Below are positions 43,200 to 54,500 of a stretch of 64,000 bases of DNA, piece by piece (position 1 is the stretch's first letter; each line of letters opens with the position of its first letter). The DNA lies in the NCBI RefSeq assembly GCF_910592395.1, contig NC_088311.1, positions 8,494,501-8,558,500 of the forward strand, given 5' to 3'. The position numbers were made by a program, and so were the translations under genes. Source of the stretch: Lineus longissimus (taxonomy: Eukaryota; Nemertea; Pilidiophora; Heteronemertea; Lineidae). Under the pieces are notes generated by a model, which ran no database searches, was not told the DNA's origin, and saw nothing but the letters and a program-made list of their open reading frames with translations.

Positions 43200-46100
43200 C
43201 TAGCCTCGATGTGTCAGGTTTGTGGTGAGTCACCCGACGGTCGTCAATAATAATTAAGTGACTTGATTCATCAGTGCCAAAGAAAACATGGACATCAGCA
43301 GCGAGCTAGCTGGGGCATAATTTAATTGTCTCCAAACTCAATCTTGAACAGAACAAAATCCGTGGCGACTCCTGATCTGCTATCTGTAAATCCACTGGAA
43401 TCACTGCAATATAAAATCCGTCTTGATATGAAAGATCCAAAGATTCAAGATAGGACCTAAGCGTATCCAAATTTGATAATCCAAAGTATCCATGAGGTAT
43501 TGGTGGCTAAAGAGCACAACTTCGTTTAAGAATTCTAATATGGGGGTTTGAAAATAAACTTGAAAAAATTCTTCAAATAATAGTATGCCACACTGACATA
43601 AGGAGACAATGTATTAAAGAATAGAGCAGTTAGTCCAAAAACCTTGACAAAACGGAAAGTGAAATCACTTAGGGTAGACCCGTAACCTACAGAAAATTAA
43701 TCAAGAATATCAAACGATACTGATCTCGAAGCAAAGAACTAAATAATAAGTGTTAGTACGCAACATACGAAAAGTAGCATCTGAAGCTTTTTCAGAGCTT
43801 TTTGAAAAAAATACCTCGGGTATGTCTGGCAGAAGATACCATCAATGTTGGAGATAGTACGGCCGCATGTTCCGAGAATTGCTTCGATATTCTACACAGA
43901 ATCTAAATAAATAGCAGGGAAGCATATGCCGGGCTTGTACCTGCAGTGAGATGTCTGCGTATGCCATTTTGCAATCATCTTCGGATGAAAGCAAGCCAAA
44001 GCAAAAGTGTGGGAAGAGGCTGCAGCATGGTGTGGCCTACACAAGAAGTTGAGGAGAACCCAAAAGCTTGTAAACGATTTTCACAATTTTGTTGCTGACC
44101 ACATTGATAGTGAGAAGGTTTTCAGCCATATGGCATGACCAAGACTCCAGGCATCGCCCAACGAAATGAATACAATTATTTCAGCTGTGATCTTTCAACA
44201 GATAAATTAGGTCAATTCAGATTATTTGAGAGCATTTTTTCGTTAACTTCTCTGTCAATATGAGACTTTTGATGCCAGCTGTTAAAATGCACTCAACCAA
44301 TCCTGGGGTACATTGGAGTTGTCTGCTAGGCTACAGCAACAATACATACACACACTAAAGGTAGACTTCAGCTGTCATTCCAGAGAAACTCCACAATCAC
44401 TTAATGTTCTTATTGTCATGTTAATCAAGTTGCTTTGTCAGCGGCACACGCCACGATTGTGGGGTACGTGGATGACAGGGAAAAATATGACATCCCTGTA
44501 GCATCCAGTGACTCTGGCTATTTATAGCCAAGATGGTAGCCTATTTTAATGGCGTGAACGCTATTTTTATTGTGCGCAATATGGTGAACAAGGCGCAGTC
44601 AAAATACGGCACAAAATCGCTTGGCATTCAAACATATTTTAGTGTTAGATCCTGAAGAGTTTTGAACCAAAAACTAGAAAATCATTAAGTTTTTGAACAA
44701 AGAACGAGACTGCTTCAGTCTGACAGCTGGGCATTCACGTGCATGCTGTATATAGCACTGAGCTACGGAGGCTGCCTGGCATAGGTAAGATAATGGAGAA
44801 CAAAGGTCTGATAAGAGAACCGAGAAATCACCAGTGTTTAAGAAGAAACATACCAGAGGGGGTACAGAAAATGTAAAACTGCAGTCAAAAATGTCAGACT
44901 GCATCTACAGTACACAAATACTACACATTGGCTACAAAGAATAATAATGAAATGGTACGAATATAAAAATGTATTAAACGAAAATATGTAAAAATTAACG
45001 AAATAAAACAAAACGGTACAGTACCTGCATTTGTGAGACGGGAGTTAACTTAGTAGTACTTAATGGTTGGGGTGGTTCAAAGAAATGGATGCTGAACTGA
45101 TCAGAGTGTAGAAGTGTTCCTATAATGATCCGAATGAAAAATCCAGACACATTAAGTGCTCAAATATACCCATACAGAAGGCAATTGCCACTGGACTCTA
45201 CCACTTTGAGGGAGGGGTGTCGGGTGTGGCGCCTGCCATGGACCAAAATAGAACAAGGCCAGAAATAAGTGAAACAGCTCGATGGACCACCTATGGCCAG
45301 TGGAGGCAGATACTTGAATTGCCCTGAAACTATTCCAGATTCCTATAGAAAATAGGGGTGTGGGGTGACACTCAATAATTAGGCGGGCACACTTACACCC
45401 CACCCAGACAATGGACTTTGCCGGATCAATAAAGCAGAGGCAGCCAATAGGGCGGTATGGATAAAATTCAGTCTCTTTCAATCATCTCTATGGAGCAAGA
45501 TTGGCCAATCGTGGCAAGGCGGTAATGGGGATTATGATAATGTGGAGAAGATGTCAATGGAAGGGGGCTCCACATGGTAAAACCCTGTAGAACAAGAAGG
45601 CAGAAATGAAACATCTTGTCAAGATGCAAAACTGTCAATCATCGTTCTTTCAAAAATCAAACCAACACAAGACAAGACAAGGATTTCATGTTCAATTCAA
45701 TTCAATCAACAATTTCAAATAAATTCAACTAGAAACTAAAATAGACAAAACTGATACAGTTTTTGAATCTCGCTCATTTTGCTTCGAAACATATTAAACT
45801 TGGCTCGAGCGTCCGATCCAATTCAGAACATGACAGAAAAAGATTCTTTCACACATGTCCCCTGAACTAATCCTTTTTTTGATACATTGGAAGGAATTAT
45901 TGACCCGAAGACACTGATCATTTTATGGAAACATCCAATCCCTACAATACAATGGATATTTGGATTTGATCTTGAAAATTCCCTTACGACAGCCCGACTT
46001 AAAATTTTCTCAAATACACCAGGTGGCAGCAGTTTCCAGCAATATTTTTCTTGCGTTCATAATGTGACATTTCCCTTTGGCAGCTGGCCCTTTCTACTAA

Positions 46101-47642
46101 AATTTTGAAAATTACCCTCCGATAAACATAGCCAACTGGCACAAGTGGTACAACTGACCATAAAACTTCCTGAAAAACTTGATAAAATATATTGGCCATA
46201 CTCCATCCCTCAGCCAGTCAAGAGCTGATAAACTTCTGTTTTATGACTTGATGCACCCCTCAAAGAAAATTTGGTCTCAGACAGGGACAGTTTCTTGTGA
46301 AAACTGACCAGCTTTGTCTGTCTGGGCCTGTCTTCAGCAGAGTTTATTTAGGGCTTGCTAATGAAACAAGCATCACTGAATATACGGATGTCCACAAATG
46401 TTATATAATAACTGCCACGTTCATTCAAGCCAGACTTATCTAAGAGATGGCCACGAAGAAAGGCGGTCGGTGCAAGAGATGCACATTATGATTCAAGAGA
46501 TGTCTGTTTCAATTCAACGTCAAACAACAACCTGGCACAAAACTGAATGAAAAACCTGCACTAAAAATCTTCTTATCAGTCCAACTGTACTGAGTGCGTC
46601 TCCTTGAGAAAAGAAAGAAGGGCGCAGCACCCTGCCCCACTAAAAGTGCCCCTGACTTTTTTCAGAATGGCCCTAACCCGACCTTTTTTTCAATTCACCT
46701 TGCCCATTTCTTTACTAACAATACAATATTCCAAGTCCCGACCCTTCCAAATGTCTCAAAGGAACACTTGATGTACACCAACAAGTCCTTGACCACAAAA
46801 ATCCCTCGACTTCGAAGGTTCAGAGCTACGAGGCCTCATAGTCATACACATTTTCATCAGAAACGAAATGCATAAAATAACAATGGACCCATTTGAAACA
46901 TTCCCAAGTAGCAGGTATCACCAGGTCATCAGAACGATTGAACTATGAATAGAAAAGTAGGCTACAAGAATAGATTGGGGTAATTCCAGAATTAGAACTG
47001 CTAAATATAGAATGACAGCTGACAATGTAAACATGGGACACGTGGGTGAGTTGAATAAAATTATTTATACTGAAAGAAATACATATCAACTTATTTCTCA
47101 TTTATTGACTTTGACAACATATTGCCAATTGGTTATTTCGATAGCTAAGGAAGCTGGAAGTAAAGTTAGTTGTCATGGTGCATTTATTGTTGAAAGTGCT
47201 CTTGACTCTTGTAATCACTGGTCTTCCATAGTTGCATGCTACATGTCACCTGGCCAGTTGCCAGGCATTGCTACTACATGTAGCATCTTGAACACGTAAA
47301 CTTGTGCAGCCTGAAAATGAAACAGTGAAAAATGAAAGAATAGAATGTTCTAATCTAAATCAAAAAGTCATGCAGGACCAATGCACGGGGGACGACTCTT
47401 ACACAAATTTATGACAGCAATGTCAACTCTGTTGATGCCTAGATCCATGGATCTAGATGTCAGCGTATGGGCCGGCATGTCACACTGTCTATCTATGGCA
47501 TGCCATGCTTACTCATCTGACATCTGACAGTCTGATGATCTGTCAATTTTTTTCCAAATCCGACATCTGTCATCTGTCATGCTTGCTGTTGCACCGAAGG
47601 GAGAAAAGAAATCGATTTTGAAACATATGGCCTCGAACTTAC
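43200..47642 (-). other. Putative first intron of the ELAV gene
   Basis: No coding exon was recognised. There is a MEF2-type site CTATTTATAG at 44518-44527. Short open frames (up to about 110 codons near 45.3 kb) lack domain signatures. Confidence 0.4.
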
Positions 47643-47780
47643 CTCTTCGAAAAGTCGTGAGAAGTCCAGTTTGACGTATTTGTCCGCAGAGCCGTTGATA
47701 AAATTTGTGAGGAAAATTATTAAATTCTCCAAAACATCAACAGTATACAGTGTAGTTCAAAGAGAAAGCATGGAAAATGG
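47643..47780 (-). other. elav-like: Candidate 5' UTR exon of the ELAV gene
   Basis: On the minus strand the segment ends with a consensus donor GAAGAG/GTAAGT at 47643. The preceding stretch has no long open frame; its ATG near 47730 opens only a few codons. Its place just left of the CCP6 start makes it a good candidate for the distal, non-coding first exon. The 5' boundary is not visible. Confidence 0.4.
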
Positions 47781-48498
47781 CGTGCACGATTTTCGACTTT
47801 TCTGTCCTTCAGAAAACACCTCAGTAAAAAGATTAGAATCCTAATAATTTCAAAACAGAAGGCTCGGGGTAGTTCTTGATATAACGTAGAGTCTAACTAC
47901 CAGAAATCACATAAAATAAGTGAAAAGAACAATAAAAATTCCCCGAATTAGTCTACAAGAACTGAAAAGCTTCGATCTCGACAGTGCTCTGAACTGAAAT
48001 AACGCGAGAGACGAGTTTTCACGATGTTACGACCTCATCACAAAAATGTGCTATTATTACGCAAATGCCCTGAACTTTCCAAATAATGGCTAAATCATAC
48101 ATATAACATTCAACTTGAGGCCAGATTTACCCACAGTTGTGGTTTATTGAAGAGTGGGGCCATCGTTTACGTTCTAAGAATGACCAGGTTATGAAAACTA
48201 TTTACCAGCTGCGTACTAGTTTACGCAAAGTGAGACTGCAAACAGTTGCGTCGACTGCTGGCGGGAAATCGAATATTTCAAAAGCAAAATTATACACTAC
48301 TACTTAATGACATTGTATTTGACCTTAACTGTGTATTAGTATATACCATTAGTACACATTCGAAAAGGCTGTCAAGTCTAACTGATGGATCAGTCAGCAG
48401 TTAACCTAGAAAACGGCCGGAATTTCCAATGTGATTCCCGCGAATGACGTCAAACGACCCATGCCAAAAATAAGGTCAAGGGCACTTTCCGAACCATC
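47781..48498. promoter_or_regulatory. Putative bidirectional promoter between ELAV and CCP6
   Basis: This gap separates the candidate ELAV 5' exon from the CCP6 ATG. It contains GGCGGGAAA (48260-48268, E2F-type), a perfect cAMP response element TGACGTCA (48445-48452), and an AAGGTCAAG nuclear-receptor half site just before the CCP6 start. I see no TATA box at a convincing position. Transcription start sites are not determined. Confidence 0.4.
48445..48452. promoter_or_regulatory. Consensus cAMP response element
   Basis: Perfect 8-bp palindrome TGACGTCA, 46 bp upstream of the CCP6 start codon. Full CREs near start sites are usually functional CREB/ATF sites in animals; the orientation-free palindrome could serve both divergent genes. 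Confidence 0.5.
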
Positions 48499-48523
48499 AT
48501 GGCGGACAAGAAAAACGATTCAG
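48499..48523 (+). CDS. agbl4: CCP6 exon 1
   Basis: ATG GCG GAC and so on encodes MADKKNDS, then donor TTCAG/GTTTGT. One base of the next Gly codon is carried over. The ATGGCGG context resembles a YY1 site overlapping the start, common in housekeeping-type promoters. The exon is too short for homology; the choice rests on phase fit with exon 2 and the absence of other ATGs in frame. Confidence 0.75.
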
Positions 48524-51500
48524 GTTTGTGTACATGTTGCTAAGCGAAATATGCTGTGAAAATAACGCTAAAGTGTTCAGATATCACAATAGATTGCAGC
48601 AGGCTCTAGTATAGAATGTACATTGCCACACCCAAGTCATTTTAAGAATGCCGTTTGGCCAAGAAGTAACTATACGCGAGCTTCTGAAATCATTTGTTTA
48701 CATTTAAATGTCCCCGACTTCAGCAGCATACAGGGTGACCCAAAAAAAGGCAAACGATTTTCTATCCCCATTCGGAGATTGCCACTTGTTCACATGCAGA
48801 GCAAATGTTGTTATCGGTACCGGTATTTCAAGAGACCCACAGGATTATGTCGCACAAAAATCTAGCCTCTGATGTACACTACAGATGAATAAAATGATGT
48901 CTTTGACGTATTAATCATTAGCCTACACGAAGCAGAGTCAGAGAGACAGAGATGTAGTCATTGAACCCATAACCAAGTCCTTTGTCAGATGACGGATGTC
49001 ATACAGTGGTCCCCTGTCATCACTGGAATGTCGGAGGTAGATAGATGTCATCGCAAATCCTACCTTTTAGGCTTTAGATTGTTTCTCTATATTTTGTGAT
49101 CACATTCTCAACTCGTGAACCCTACAGACTTGGGTCTATTGTCATCTTGATAACTACAATTTCAATATTATTCTGAGGTTGTTATCTCTTTCTAGGGAGT
49201 GACTCTGAGAGTACTGAAGAGCCTGTGGTTGGAAATGTCAATAAATTTGCAGTAGTACCCCCTGGGTACTCCGGAAGACCAAAGAAGGGACATCTTATAT
49301 TTGATGCTTGTTTTGAAAGTGGTAAGTTCAGGAGATGGCAATGAAAGTTACACTGTCAATTTGTCTGACCTCTGTTTGAGATACATTGTACAAGACGAGC
49401 ATGTTTCTCACACTAATATTGATTGATTGACAGGTCCTTGCGGATTGTCACATAAGATCTTTTTGATTTGATTGATTACAAGATACTTGCCAGAGCAGTT
49501 CAGTTCAAATGATTTAAACAACTATGTTTTAATCCTAGTTTAATGTGGTTTCACCTAAGTGTAGTATCAGTTTGAAATAAAAAATATTGTTTTTAAAGAA
49601 AATATGTTTTAAGCTATTTGGAATAATCAAAACTTGCATTTATGTCTCTCCTTAAAGTTTCTGCGTTAATTAGATTGATTTTAGTAAAGTTTTAGTTTCT
49701 GCTTGTTTATCACTACGGTGTATATGTTATTTGTCAATTTCAGGAAACCTGGGTCGTGTTGATTACATCACAGAATATGAATATGACCTCTTCATCCGTC
49801 CGGACACTTGCAACCCAAGATTTAGAGTCTGGTTTAATTTCACTGTTGAAAACGTCAAGGCAGACCAGGTATTGTACTGTATCAGAGATATTTGCATAAA
49901 ATGATACAGTAAAACCTCTCTATTAAGGACACCCTCGGGACTGACCAGTGCTGTCCTCAATAGAGAGGTGTATATTCGCAAGTATGCTAATTCAAACCTT
50001 TCAAGCTTCGTTGCTGTGTAAAATCCTTTTTTGTCAGAGGAAACAGCCCTTGTTTTATTTTCAATTCATGATAATGTATCTAATGTTTATTTTTACAGAG
50101 AGTGATTTTCAATGTGGTGAACTTCAGCAAAACCAAGTCCCTCTACAGAGATGGCATGTCTCCAGTTGTGAAGTCAACAGGCAGACCAAGATGGTAAGGC
50201 TTTTTGGAAGGTTTAGTGTTACACATATATCTTGTGCCAAGCAACTTGCATGTCACTTCTTTGATCAGTCATACCCTTTCAATGCAATGTCAGATGGAGA
50301 CTTGCTGTATCCATTGTAAGAACGTTCAAGAGATCAAGGAAAAGGGGTCGTGTTGATCCTCTGATCTCGTCATGAATCTGAAGCCTGAAAGTCAAATGTG
50401 AGCCCAAACGTGGTGCAAGATAAAAGCAACTGCAATGCTGTAGCCTTCAAATGTTGTTGCTGTAAAACAATTGTAATTCGCCAAGCAAACAGGAATTTGG
50501 GTTCTCTGCAAAGGTAATGGCCAGTGAGACATCCTGTAAGCTCCATGGCCCATGCTGTCTGAGCTAAACAAGCATGATATGCGTATTAATCTGATTTGTC
50601 AATACCTGATCAAAAGTTTCAGATTCCTGCTTTTGAAAAGTGGCAAATGGAAACAAAGTTTGGGTCTTTGAACAGCATTGGCACAACTGAAATCAGTAAA
50701 AAAACCAGTTCCATTTGCAGCATCTAAACAAGACTTTAATGATGTCTTTGTTTCATTTTCAGGGTTCGAATACCTGCCAAACACGTCTATTACTACCGAT
50801 GTCCCGAACACAGAAAAAACTATGTCATGTCATTTGCATTTTGTTTCGATAAAGATGAGGATGTATACCAGTTTTCCTACTGTTACCCTTACACGTATAC
50901 ACGGTTACAGAACTACTTAGATAACTTAGAAAAACGGAACATGGATTATTTCCAGAGGGAGTTACTTTGTCTGAGTGTGGTAGGTATCTGGGGGCCCCCT
51001 AAATCGTGACTGGAGGTTGAAATGAATCCATTGTAGTGAGAAAATTAGGCATCAGCAGTAAAGCTAATGTTTTCGGAGAGCATCCAGCCAACTTTATCCC
51101 TAACTATTTAAATGTAAAGCTGAAAAAAACAAAATTTCTTTGGATAAGTACTGAATGTGTTGTAAAAGAAGCGTGATGTTTACTTTTTCAGCAACAACGA
51201 AGATTAGATCTGCTTGTCATCACGAGTCCCGAAAATCTCGAGCCTGAAGAGAAACAAAAGGTTGTTTTTATATCTGCCAGAGTCCACCCTGGAGAGACGC
51301 CATCATCGTTTTTATGCCAAGGTAACTTCTTCTGCAGCTCTATTTGCTGGGAGATTTTATAAGTATTTTTACTCTAGGCCTACTGTTTGATTGCTAAAAT
51401 GAAATGAGAAGTGGAGTCTGACGTCTGTGCTCCGAAGACTCTTGTGAGCTTTGAGCCTCAATCTCATCATCATCAAATTCGTCCTGCTGCATGTAGGCTG

Positions 51501-54500
51501 CTAAAGAGTTTCCTCCATCTAACCCGATTCTCACCAGGTCCTCAATTTGTCGAGCTCACTATTTGGCATTCATAGAAAGGTCAGTTGGCATTGGTGCATA
51601 TGATGAGGGAGGCGCATTGATTGAAATATGTGACTCGCTCTACCAAAACTAGGCGCTTGTCGCATCTGAACTCGACAGGTTGATACGGACTTGTTGTTTA
51701 TTTCCCTATTGTAGACCTTTTGTGAAATCTATTACAAACTGATTTGGTCACATTTCACAAAAGGTCTACAATTGGGAAATGAACAACAAGTTCGTATCAA
51801 CCTGTCAAGTTCAGATGCGACAAGCACCTACTTTTGGTAGAGCGGGTCACATATAGGCCTACTTACTTAGTCTTTACAATCATGATTCATCTTCATGCTT
51901 CTCTTTTGACTTGAAGTATAGAGAGCTTTGTTAGTAGATTCATCTTCATGCTTCTCTTTTGACTTGAAGTATAGAGAGCTTTGTTAGTAGTTTTCACTAA
52001 TCTTATCATTTTACTGCTTTTTTCTCCAGGAATCATTGACTTCTTAATAAGTAATCACCCGATAGCAAAATCTCTACGAGACCACCTTGTATTTAAGATA
52101 GTGCCAATGTTAAACCCAGATGGAGTGTATTTAGGAAACTATAGGTGAGTTTCATAATCTACATACAGTAGAACCTCTCTACTAAGGACACCGTCGTGAC
52201 TGACAAGTGCTGTTCTTAATAGAGAGGTGTCCTGATTAGAGAGGTCAAATTGAATAGAAACAACCAATGTGGGACCAAAACTAGTGTCCTTTATAGAGAG
52301 GTTGTCCTCAATAGAGAGGTGTCCGCTAAGGGAGGTTCTACTGTATATGTATTTGAATGTGCTCATCCGAACAAAGTTGCCTCCCTGGGCAGTGGCCTGA
52401 ATTTTGAGAGAGGCAAGCTGGCTGTGATGTGGAACATACATGTATCACCATGCCGAAAATTGTCCTGAACAAACTGTAATTAACCCTTCATTGTATATAT
52501 AGTGACATCCTGCGGTTAAGAGTCATTAATTAAGCTGTTATAGATGCTTGGTAAATATTTTATCTTGCCAGACATGTCTGTTGGGGAAAATTGTTATTTT
52601 GTTGAATAATTAATCCTCCGGGAGAAAATAGACCCAGACCAATATTTTCTTTGACGTCCATCCGCCCAGGGGTAAATCTTTAAATCATGCCGTCACATCG
52701 GTGGAAGAAGGTGTCAAAAATGCCTGAAAAGAACATATGAGATTACGTGTTACATAACTTGCCTGTGTGAATTTAAAAACACGCTGGCTCTGTGCGGTTT
52801 TCTTAATGAATTATTTATGGGTTATGTCAAGTCTGAGACAGATGCAATGTACTTCTACAAAATTTTGATTAGGTGTAGCTTAAAAATTTATCAATGATAA
52901 GAAAACGCAGCAAATATCTTTGCAACAGAGAAGTGATATTTCTCCAGCTGAAATCTTTGCTGCAAAATCTAAAAAGGATTAAAAATTATGGAAAAAATTG
53001 ACTAGGACAGATGAAACAAATCAGTTTGTATAATCCAGATGAAATGATTTTCCTTCCCAATTACAAAACTGTCATGTAGTATAAAGTATGTCAGTGAAAT
53101 GATTGACACCTTTGTGAGATATACTGATGGGAAAGTATTTGCGCTATACAGTCAGTGGTGGATTTTGAAACCAATTAAAAAAATCTATCAGTGGTGGATT
53201 TTGAAACTAATTTATCACCAAAAACTTGTGTGCAGTATTGATTGGAATCTTTAAAACTACTGGCAATGGGTAATCTTATAATCTTCTGATTTTTGAGCTG
53301 ATTTCATTTGATTTTGAAAACAGTTGAGGGAGTACCCGGTACATTGAATTTGAATTGGAGTTGTGAGCTCATGAGCTCCAATATGGTTCTTTAGACAATG
53401 TTTGAGCAATTTGTATTGTAGGAGGAAACTGGGCGACCCGGAGGTAACATACACTGTCAAAGAGAGTCGCCCTTTATCACATAAGTTTTGCACGGAATCG
53501 AACCCGACTTCAGAGGTAACAGACTCAGACTAGGATGTTCGCGAGGTTTTTCCAAAATTTTGATACATTTGACCGCTTTTTTTTCAGGTGTTCATTGATG
53601 GGTTTTGATCTGAATCGTCACTGGACGGAACCGTCACCTTGGGCGCATCCAACATTGTACGCCTGCAAGAATCTCCTAATAGAAATGGACCAAAATGAGG
53701 TAAAGAATGAGTGGAACCCCCATAGCAAATACCTCTCTATTAAGGACAACATCTCCAAGGACACTAGTTTTGGTCCCAAATTGGATTTTTCCATTCAATT
53801 TGACTCGCATGTATCTAATCAGGAGACCTCTCTATTAAGGACACTACCTCAAGGGTGTCCTTCATAGAGAGGTTCTACTGCATTTTGATGTCATCAGCAT
53901 ATTTTGATCTCTTCTGTCACAGCTGGGAGAGAAATTTCTTCAAATCCTTAAAATCTGATTCTTAATTGCAAGTCGGACAGTATGATAGTTGACAATATTT
54001 AGATCTAGTTCTTTGTCTGACATGTCTGAATGTATGTAATGACAGCCATAACCATTTTGTGGTTAAGCCAATAAATCACTCAATTCTTTACAAAGGCATT
54101 AACCCCCTGTGTGGAGGCATTAGCTGGACTCTTGCTGTGGCACACTTTCTCTCCCACTTCACTATCTAAGAACTGTGGGAATTCACCAGATGCTACCACT
54201 GAGACTAAGCAACACCAGGGAGCATCGGTCCCTCTGGCTTATAGTGAGCAGTTTACCTTTATATTAGCGTTATTGTTGTTTATACAGCTAATCACTTTAT
54301 TCTTGTTGTTATATTGCCCATTACTGGCCATTGTCCACTAGGTTGTGGACATAATGGGTTTGTTTAGAAACCTTTGTGTTTAGAAGATGTCTGGCAGGTG
54401 GTGAGGGTCAGGTGGACATAACTGGACATGTGGCAAAGCTTGGTTGATGGAGATTGGATTTGCAATTGTTTGACTAAAAATACTCACTTTTAGGCAGCCG

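Larger units (their letters stand above)
51322..52029 (+). other. CCP6 intron 6
   Basis: Holds the 229-bp fold-back (51626-51854) and the perfect 53-bp tandem duplication (51884-51989), which together fill half of the intron. Confidence 0.85.

Noticed and set aside
45002-45040. Minus-strand ATGCAG/GTACTG donor that would fuse in frame to the ELAV RRM exon
   Set aside because: Only two codons before a non-ideal donor; several such matches are expected by chance in 10 kb.
48727-48750. ACAGGGTGACCCAAAAAAA resembling a transposon end
   Set aside because: No matching inverted end or target duplication found nearby.
53485-53510. tRNA B-box-like GAATCGAACCCG
   Set aside because: No A box or cloverleaf at the right distance; better explained as part of a SINE-like fragment.
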